Origin: Pocillopora verrucosa
Lineage: Eukaryota; Cnidaria; Anthozoa; Scleractinia; Pocilloporidae
Assembly: GCF_036669915.1 (NCBI RefSeq)
Contig: NC_089321.1
Span: 11,771,914-11,835,913, forward strand
Length of the DNA: 64,000 bases
Direction of reading: 5' to 3'
The position numbers and the translations under genes are program-made. Shown here one piece after another: positions 57,201 through 64,000 of the stretch; within the stretch, counting starts at the first letter, position 1, and each line of letters starts with the position of its first letter. A model generated the notes under the pieces. That model made no database searches. It saw nothing but the letters and a program-made list of their open reading frames with translations, and was not told the DNA's origin.

Positions 57201-60167
57201 GATGAGCTGGAATTATTTGGGGTTGGTGGTTTGAAGCCAGGTGGTCGCATGGCTGGCCCTTTGGCTCCTGCAGAAAACAAAAAATATATTTATTGAAATA
57301 AAATTTAATCATCCTTCACCAGAGTGGAGGTGAATATACCCTGTTATCACTGACACTGAGGTGAATAAATGTTTTGTATATCCCTCTGATGAACACAATA
57401 ATCTGTTTGCTACTGTGGATACAGTTAAACCTGTAAAAAATGTTCACCCACCAGGAGTGGCAGTTCTACAGAATTGGGGTCAACAGCGACAAACTAAAAT
57501 GACAGCAAAGCATAAAAACAGAACAATAAAGCAGAATTACTTGTTGGACCCCTTGGTCATTGACTAGTGTCATGTTGGAGTGCAATGTTTGCTCTAACAG
57601 TTCTAAGAAGAAAGATGATTGCAATGTGTTGAGGACATTTGAACTCAAATTAGCAACATTAATTTCCACTTCATCTGTGACCTATTACTATAGATCAGAT
57701 GCACCACAACGTAGAATCTACTTATTAAATTGAATGAGTGGAAATTAAGAAGGTAAGTTTCCTATAGAGTACACTTACATGCCTAAAAATACATCTGGCT
57801 TTATCAAGTTGAATAACACTAAGTAATGTCCAAAGCTGTCAATAAGAGCCAAAAGCCAGCCAAAACTTTTGATCACAAAGAATATACAATACAATCATAC
57901 CTCCTGTTCCAGGTTTGCCCCTCTCTGCAGCTGGTCTCAGTTTTGGCATTCCTCCAGCAAAGAGACCACCTAATCCCATAGGGGATGCACCCATGCCACC
58001 TCCGCCGCCGCCACCGCCGCTACTGCTACTGCCTCCAGTACCTCCACCACTACTACTTGGATTTGGTTTATCTTGAAGGAAAGTTCATGAAGGAAAAGTC
58101 AGTGTGCCATGTTTTTTTCACACAGTGCTTCCACAGGTTTGGATAAAATAAACTGCAGTTGCTAATGATTGGGACAATTTTAGATCCTTTTAGACCTTTA
58201 AATTCCCAAGATCTGATTGTTAATTCTCCCCTCTAGCTGTTACACAATTCCTTGATAACTTGTTATTGGAATTTTGAGCTAGATCAAGATAACGACTTCT
58301 AGCTTAAAGTTTGATTAATTTCATTTCCTGTTTTAAAAGATAATATTTAAATATTAAGGGAAGAAGTAACATGCTAATTACTTCTAGGAGTTAACACTTT
58401 CACTACTGAGAGTGACCAAGACAGAATTTCTCCTTACTATATCTATACAATATCATGTAGACGAGTGATGAGAATTAAGAAAAATATCAATTATGGGATT
58501 ACTAATCAATCCGATACCAAATTCTCCAAACTAACATGATGAGAATTGTTTGGCAGACAGTAAGGAGAATTACTAATGAGACCTTGGGAGTTCAAGGGTT
58601 AAAGGAAATACACAGGGTTCTCAATAGAAGGCGGCACCCAGCAATTGATCGCCGCTTACTTTGGGATTTATAGCTGCTTACTTTGTTTTTAAATCACTTT
58701 TCTTTTCTTTGTTTTGTTCTGCAAGTTTGCTTGAGTTGTTTCTGAATTTCTCTTCTGTTTCTTGCATGACTGTGATCCAAACAAAACTGGGAAATTTTGT
58801 ACAGTTCTGGACTCAGTCGATGAACGCCATTTTACTTGAGTCCACGCATTCACGGTGAAACATGGTAATGAGGTCTCCTACTTTACCAGTGATCACCTCC
58901 TACTTAAAAATCTATTGAGAACCCTGAATACAGTGGTACATTACCCCACTACCTAGAAATCCCAAGGGAGACAAAAAATGGTTTGAGTTTGTGGGGGTTC
59001 AAGCTAGCTGATAGTTAATGACTGAAAAAATGGGGTGAAGGGAAATGGGATCTTCTACAAGTTATCAAGGGGTTAAAGTTAACTGAGTTCAAGTAAGCTG
59101 GGTTGTAATGTATCACTGACAATATTTTTCATAATAGCCACCATTATTTGTACCCATTTTAAACTGTAAATGTTTTGTTAAATCCTAAAAATAAATCTCT
59201 CAGTTACTGATCAACCAAATTATAGTTGTTTTTGACTTTGGTTGATAAATGAAAGCTAAGTTTTTTTTTGTTTCTGACTTTGTTTGATTTAAAAAGTTTT
59301 GCTTTCTTGCTCTTCTGTACAGTTTAAAATCAAAACATTTCTGAAAACTGTTGGACACACAGTAGAGGCACAATAAATACCTTATTAAAAATGTATTCAC
59401 AATTCATACAATAAGTTATGGATCTTTGCTTTTCCCTCTTTGATTTATGACCTAAGCACTTCATGGCTCGTATCATTATTCCAATAATATGCCATTTTAC
59501 CATATTAGGGCAACAGAATGTGCAAAATATGCTACAGAAATACATTGCAAAACAGGATCAAATTTACGAACAGAAAAATAGAGGAACAAAATGGTGAACT
59601 GTATGATCCCAACTTTGTTTTTTCCCCATTTTTAGGCTTGAATTTGAAAGCAAAAAAACTTTTAAGTGCATGAAATTTTTTTGGTAGTCATCAAAAGCAC
59701 TTCATTGGCCACATTTGATCAATACTATCCTTTGATAGGATATATTTCAAAAACTGAAAGCCAAAATGTTTGAAAATGAAGTAACACTGGCAAGGAATAA
59801 TAAATACCTTATCCAATGGTTTAACATATAATATGTGTAGACATTTTGTTAAAACATCAAACAAAGTGGATTTATGGACTCCAAAATCAATTAGTAAGAA
59901 GTATTTCCTACAAACTCTTACATGCTCTAATTTTTTTTTCAAGAACTCGCATTAGAAATTCCTTGGATTTGTTTTTGGTAACTTACTTGATACAGTAGGA
60001 GCACTACGATCATTTGTGACTGTCTTCTTCAGCTTGGCGCCTTGATGGATCTGGCTTAGCAGGGCCCCCCTATTCTGAGGCTTTCCAGAGGATTTTGGAG
60101 GTGGACCAGAAGCTCTGGGTGCAGGGGGAGGTGGTGGTCCTGGAGGGGGAGGAGGGGGAGGAGGCAT
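51091..60167 (-). CDS. WIPF: WIP-family protein (WAS/WASL-interacting), two alternative C-termini
   Basis: Shared exons: 60167-59987, 58071-57901, 57267-56449. Then either 56055-55957 plus 55449-55343 (458 residues) or 51891-51790 plus 51260-51091 (480 residues). The start is a polyproline run followed by the actin-binding WH2 motif RGALLSQIHQGAKLKKTVTN and DRSAP, then a Gly-rich segment with LFAGGMPKLRP, and about 270 residues of proline-rich profilin/SH3 ligands. The C-terminal exon pair carries the WASP EVH1-binding motif, ESRFSFSKDLPSPEPY or ASRFTFGQDLPPPEPY, then TYPSK and a final Pro run. WIP proteins hold and stabilise WASP/N-WASP and steer Arp2/3-driven actin assembly. All junctions are phase 1, so both pairs splice in frame. 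An acceptor near 60218 suggests an upstream 5' UTR exon, with a donor candidate near 62447. Confidence 0.92.
51128..51171 (+). repeat. (GGGGCT)n hexanucleotide repeat in coding sequence
   Basis: About seven uninterrupted GGGGCT units on the plus strand, read from the minus strand as Ala-Pro codons. Four or more GGGG runs this close can form a G-quadruplex; length is likely variable. Confidence 0.85.
51790..51891 (-). other. WIP distal WASP-binding exon
   Basis: A 102-base phase 1-1 exon encoding EFASRFTFGQDLPPPEPYVE and STKTYPSKKSQKK. It is a diverged duplicate of the 99-base exon at 55957-56055. Confidence 0.88.
52150..53175 (+). mobile_element. Non-LTR retrotransposon (LINE) 3' fragment
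   Basis: A broken frame reads KYLGVLIDENLSWKNHLDCV, a hallmark of the RT C-terminal region, then PITFLYYEAVCKLMLDVHND and NTRSSTSQLF with stops and shifts. At 53137-53170 an inverted repeat (GACCCGC ... GCGGGTC) forms a terminal hairpin, followed by an A-rich tail, as in several LINE groups. The piece lies between the two copies of the WIP terminal exons. Confidence 0.65.
53176..54690. other. WIP intron/intergenic-like sequence, nothing recognised
   Basis: Within the span between the proximal 3' end and the distal exons. It holds a somewhat GC-richer patch at 53730-54000 without coding signal. Confidence 0.3.
54698..54703 (-). terminator. Polyadenylation signal of the proximal WIP 3' end
   Basis: AATAAA on the minus strand about 640 bases past the proximal stop codon; sequence around it resembles the distal signal at 50601. 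Confidence 0.6.
55343..55449 (-). other. WIP proximal terminal exon
   Basis: Encodes GGSKSSGNPSAVKANPPPP, a Pro-rich stretch and ends PRR then TGA. Homologous in position, phase and start to 51091-51260. Confidence 0.85.
55957..56055 (-). other. WIP proximal WASP-binding exon
   Basis: A 99-base phase 1-1 exon encoding DDFESRFSFSKDLPSPEPYV and ETTRTYPSKNPKKG; mammalian WIP has the corresponding ESRFYFHPISDLPPPEPY. Confidence 0.88.
57635..57740. repeat. Dispersed repeat, family 4 (fragment)
   Basis: ACTTCATCTGTGACCTATTA followed by AGATGCACCACAAC and GTAGAATCTACTTATTAAAT resembles the second half of the copies at 20600 and 24726. In a WIP intron. Confidence 0.45.
58192..58394. repeat. Dispersed MITE-like repeat, family 2
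   Basis: CTTTAAATTCCCAAGATCTG at the left, with GATTGTTAATTCTCCCCTCT and TAGCTGTTACACAATTCCTT inside; the right end CTTCTAGGAGTTAAC runs directly into the next element. Confidence 0.75.
58391..58603. repeat. Dispersed MITE-like repeat, family 1
   Basis: TTAACACTTTCACTACTGAG at the left, GTGACCAAGACAGAATTTCT inside, and TTGGGAGTTCAAGGGTTAAA at the right. It abuts a family 2 copy, sharing the GTTAAC junction. Confidence 0.8.
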
Positions 60168-60384
60168 TTTTCCCTTGATTCACTTTACTCCCCCTGTTAC
60201 AAAGTTCTTTAGTATCTGTAAGAGAAAAGAATAAATAAGGCATTAGTTTCTTTCATTCAAACTGTGCAGCCATTATCCATCTCAGATCAATATGCAAGCA
60301 AGGTAATTTGAACAAGGAAATAACAAACAAGTATCATCTGAAAAAAACACTGTCATGTTGACCAAATTCCTCTGCTACAACTTC

Positions 60385-60590
60385 TTAACTTCCATGATCT
60401 GATGAGCGATTCTCTCTACAAACCACTATTCATTTCCTTGTATATTAGTAATGATAATTTGATGTTATATCAGGATAAAACCTCCACCTGATCAGTTGGT
60501 CTATTCTTGTCACCTGTTTGCTGGATAATGTACTGTAATTGTGAGGAGAATTTACTCATTAATAAGTCCTTGGACGTTAAGAGTTATACA
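60385..60590. repeat. Dispersed MITE-like repeat, family 2 (diverged)
   Basis: TTAACTTCCATGATCTGATG, CATTTCCTTGTATATTAGTA and CACCTGTTTGCTGGATAATG are recognisable; ends diverged. Confidence 0.65.
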
Positions 60591-60697
60591 AGGTCTAAAA
60601 ATCAGGCATCCTAATTATCTACCACTCTGAATCTGAGAAAATTAATATGATGGCATAACATATAAGACACCATTCATTATAAGAAAGCTTTTTGACT

Positions 60698-60698
60698 A

Positions 60699-60736
<38 letters not shown>

Positions 60737-60737
60737 T
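60698..60737. repeat. (AAGC)n microsatellite
   Basis: About ten perfect AAGC/GCAA units. The open frame over it (poly Cys-Leu-Leu-Ala) is an artefact of the repeat. Confidence 0.95.
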
Positions 60738-60812
60738 TCTCACATCTAAGTCCAAGTATGTAGCCATTTGATGAAACTTCCTCTATAAGCTCATTCAAAG
60801 CCATTATTTTGT

Positions 60813-61015
60813 TAACCCTTTAACACCCAAGATCTGATTTTAATTCTCCTCTCTAGCTTCTACCCATTCCCTTGTAAATTAGTTACGAGAATTTGGTGAT
60901 AGATCAAGCTAACAACTTCTGCCTCTGTAAGTTTGAGTATTCTCATTACTCATTACGCTTGATAATGTATAAATATTATAGGGAGAAGATAAATGTTAAT
61001 TATTTCTGAATTAAC
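60813..61015. repeat. Dispersed MITE-like repeat, family 2
   Basis: GTTAACCCTTTAACACCCAA, GATCTGATTTTAATTCTCCT, CTTGTAAATTAGTTACGAGA and ATTATAGGGAGAAG. Right terminal repeat lost. Confidence 0.75.
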
Positions 61016-62560
61016 AACAATAACCAGGAAACACCCAGTCCATTCCCTTTTCAAACATAACTGTGTTCATTACCACCACTGCTTATAATTTCTATTCTGT
61101 TATGTAACCTTGAACCAAGTCTAGTATCTTAATCTTACAGGTATCTAATAAATTGTTAGCTGATCAGATATGCTAAATGCAATTTACATTACCTCATTAT
61201 TTGTAATTGGTAATTAACTCTATTAAAAAAAAACCACCACTTGGAAAAAATATTTCAAGATACCTCCCTTCTGCAAGCTAAATCTGCTGGTTAATAAATG
61301 TGGGTAATTATTTTTTTGCAAACATTGTTTGCTTAAAAGGAAAAATACAACTAAAAGTTGACATTCTCGTTAATATTTCACTATTTTTGGCTCGATACCA
61401 ATTAAAAGTTGAAGCACGAAGGGTTAGTAGATACGAAAAAAAAATTATACTTCCTGGATCCTGAGGAAAGAAACACGCAACAGCCTGTTTTTTAAGCTCT
61501 TATAAACGCATTTAAATGACAAGTTATCAGCTTTGTCTCCATATCATACGCACTCTTACACGTAACTTAGGCGACATAAAGATATTTCGAGGCTGATACT
61601 TGCATACATGTAGAAAGAATTCTTCATCATGAATCAAATCCTCTTTGTTTAACAAGATTTCCGGACATCAACGACGTAAAGAATTGACTTTTGCCATTGA
61701 GAATTGAAATCTGATGAAATATCACGATGAAACTTAATAGAAAAATTGTGATGGGCATATTTTCGAATCAAATATTGCTCGACTAGCATTATCACTTCCG
61801 CTAGGAAGGTTTCGATCTCGCGCAAAACATTCTGTTTAGTGGTACTTAGACAATTGACACTCTCTCTGTTCGACGCATACGGATATAGGAAACAAAATGC
61901 AATGCTAGAAATGTACTCACATGAAATTAATGAAATGACACTTTACAATCGACGCTGAACAAACACTCCGAACGATTGCCAAAATTGAAATCAACTATTT
62001 CCTCAATAAGGAATGTCACAATTTATCGACAAAATAAAATGTTCAAGTCTAGGTGTGCGACCTAAAAAATACGATGTTGTTGTGCATATAATTCTCAGAT
62101 GATTAAATTGCTCGTAGAAGAATGACTTATCGGTAGCAAAAATCATACAACTATAAGTTGCAAGTCTGGGAATTCGCAGTCATCTGGTTGTATACAAAGA
62201 TGAAAACTACTTACATTTAGCAATTAGATCGTGTTCTCATTGCGGGAAACGCTTATCAGAGTTCGTTATCGACGGAGCGAGCTTCACCGTGTCAGGATTA
62301 AGTACTAAACTAGAAATCTAATGACTTAACGTGAAAGCACTTATCTCCACAAATTTTTAGATCCTTGCAAAGAGATACCTTCGAAAACGTGCAAGTCTAT
62401 GCATGGTTTCGCGCCTCCGAAAAATCACGTTACCGCGGAAGTCTTACCTTAAAAGTCAATGTATGTAGTCTAAAATGTCCATTCTTTCCCACAGTATTCT
62501 TGAATTGCTGCTAGGAAATCCAAGATCTCCGAAAGTTTCTAAAAATTACAATCGGTTGCC
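61016..62560. other. Presumed WIP leader intron and promoter region
   Basis: AT-rich, no coding content. A minus-strand donor (AAG then GTAAGAC) near 62447 could pair with the acceptor near 60218 and define a 5' UTR exon at about 62450-62560, just where the composition becomes less AT-rich. Inference only. Confidence 0.35.
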
Positions 62561-64000
62561 GGTTTACCAAAATGGCCGTAGAAATAGTAAAGCCTTAGTC
62601 TCATGTCGTCACCACCCCTGTTTATGACGTATTTCCTCACATCCAGTCCTACGCGCGCAATAATCAGACTTCCACGTTTGATTTGCATTCGATTACAGGA
62701 TCAGTCTTGATTTTTATTACTAAAAAAGGACAATGAACAATTTCAGCTGTCCATATCTTCACGAAAATGTGTTAAAAATGGTTAAATGCTTTTGGTCACA
62801 ACAGGAGTTTTTTTTCTTCTTCCGCTTTCGGTCTGAAATATGTTTAAACCACCCGGAAAATGTTTTTTTTTCCTGGATGATAAACGAGAACGAAGTAACT
62901 GTAACTTCTTCGGTTACATTCATTAAATCTGCAAACCAGTGTAGCTTCAAACTATGTCTGATTGTCCACCTGGTTGCCGTGTGAACTTTAATATATTTTA
63001 TTTGCGAGAACGAAGTTAATAACCGCAATTGGAAAAAAAAACAAATCTCTTCTGTCATTCGCTCCCACGCTCTGTTTGGATAAACAGAAACCCAAACCAT
63101 AAATCTCTAATCAGTGATTTTCAGGGACTGATTCAAACAATAATTAATTACGAAGCTGAACAAAAAAAAATTCCGTAACAGAAATGTGACTTCGCTATAA
63201 AATTTAGCGAAAAACTTTTTGGTGTCAAGCTGTGAGCAGGAAGTAAGATCACTTTCTTGGATACCCGTTCACTTTGCCGCACACGACATGTCAACTCGCA
63301 GGCAGCCAACTCGCCGACCCTATTGATCAACTCGCGGAAACCTTTGGTCAATTCGCCGAAAGTCCACATTAATCAACTCGCTGATATACCGGTCACTGCA
63401 CTGCGCCGCCATACATAGTCAAACCTATTTTTTCAGTTTTAAGCTTAAAGATCTTAATCTGAGATTAATTTCCACTCAGAGTGAGGTAAATGACTTCTTT
63501 GAACAGTCAGATAACTTCACTAAATGTAATGATGATGATAATGTTTCAGAAAAAACACCATCTGAAAGATTTCTGCCCGCGATTTTCAAAAAAATGTTAC
63601 ACGCGTTCTATTTTACGTATCAAGGCTAAGTTTAGGAACTAAGAAGTTTTCTCTTTTCCCAAAGATCTTAATCATCTTTAATCATAGTTCGGCGTACAAT
63701 TGGTGTTATTTGTTTTCGATAGTGAGTTACTGAAAGTAATGGCTTCTTTCAGTGAACAGCAATACGTGGAAACATTGATCAGTACTTAACTTCGGTGAAT
63801 ACATGGAGGAAAGACGGAAACTGTTTTAGAACTTATCTCTTATGTTTTTAACATCGATACCTCACTCCTTCACGGAAAGAAACTTGTCTATTCCATGTTA
63901 TTATTGTATTTGTGACTTTCATTAAGGCTTTACTGGAGCTAAGGTGTGACTTCTTGTTCCTTTGTTTTTGAGAGTAACGGATTCAACGGTTTACCGTTTC
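62561..64000. other. Right end of window, no gene recognised
   Basis: AT-rich, with only short unsupported open frames. A small direct repeat, variants of CAACTCGCNG, recurs near 63294, 63330 and 63374. Nothing else identified. Confidence 0.35.

Noticed and set aside
56497-57296. Long plus-strand open frames (245 and 259 residues) opposite the large WIP exon
   Set aside because: They mirror the proline codons of the minus-strand exon (Gly-rich or Glu/Val-rich shadows) and have no domain or splice context.
51000-60200. Two separate WIP genes
   Set aside because: Only the last two exons are duplicated; WH2, Gly-rich and main proline-rich exons occur once, so one gene with alternative ends is simpler.
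60619-60804. 61-residue frame with Ala-Cys-Leu-Leu repeats
   Set aside because: Produced by the AAGC microsatellite.
1-64000. CRISPR arrays, prokaryotic operons, integrated viral genes
   Set aside because: Nothing of the kind was seen; repeats are dispersed or simple and genes have spliceosomal introns.

Overview
This is a eukaryotic nuclear window: AT-rich, with short exons, GT-AG introns, AATAAA signals and interspersed repeats. The protein set (CREB, a WIP-family actin regulator, COQ10, BBS12, LRRC46, a BTB-TLDc protein, a K2P channel, an ENPP) and the dispersed foldback/MITE-like repeats point to an early-branching animal, most probably a cnidarian such as a coral or anemone. That placement is inference; no species marker was seen.

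Layout. 1.6-6.8 kb (+): a spliced gene joining an NGLY1-type PAW domain to a C2 domain with a very long hydrophilic insertion. 9.8-12.7 kb (+): a small MICALL-type calponin-homology protein. 13.8-25.3 kb: three consecutive plus-strand loci whose frames are broken (K2P potassium channel, ENPP4/5-like phosphodiesterase, BTB-TLDc protein), plus the first exon of a minus-strand UPF0538/C2orf76-like gene. 28.2-33.1 kb (-): a complete CREB gene with CRE motifs upstream. 35.6-40.7 kb (-): BBS12, enlarged by a disordered insertion; it starts 77 bp from the divergent COQ10 gene (40.8-43.5 kb, +). 46.5-49.8 kb (+): LRRC46. 51.1-60.2 kb (-): a WIP (WIPF) gene whose last two exons and 3' UTR exist in two tandem copies. 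The ends of the window are mostly non-coding.

The genes do not form one pathway. BBS12 and LRRC46 both belong to cilia, WIP and the CH protein to actin, and CREB is a signal-dependent transcription factor. Spaces and introns hold at least four families of short dispersed repeats, two non-LTR retrotransposon tails, foldback sequences and simple repeats.

The strongest observations are the duplicated alternative 3' ends of the WIP gene, the PAW-C2 architecture without a transglutaminase core, the BBS12 insertion, and the cluster of frame-broken genes between 13.8 and 25.3 kb. Exon boundaries were read by eye from splice sites, phase and protein similarity remembered from known families; no alignment was run.
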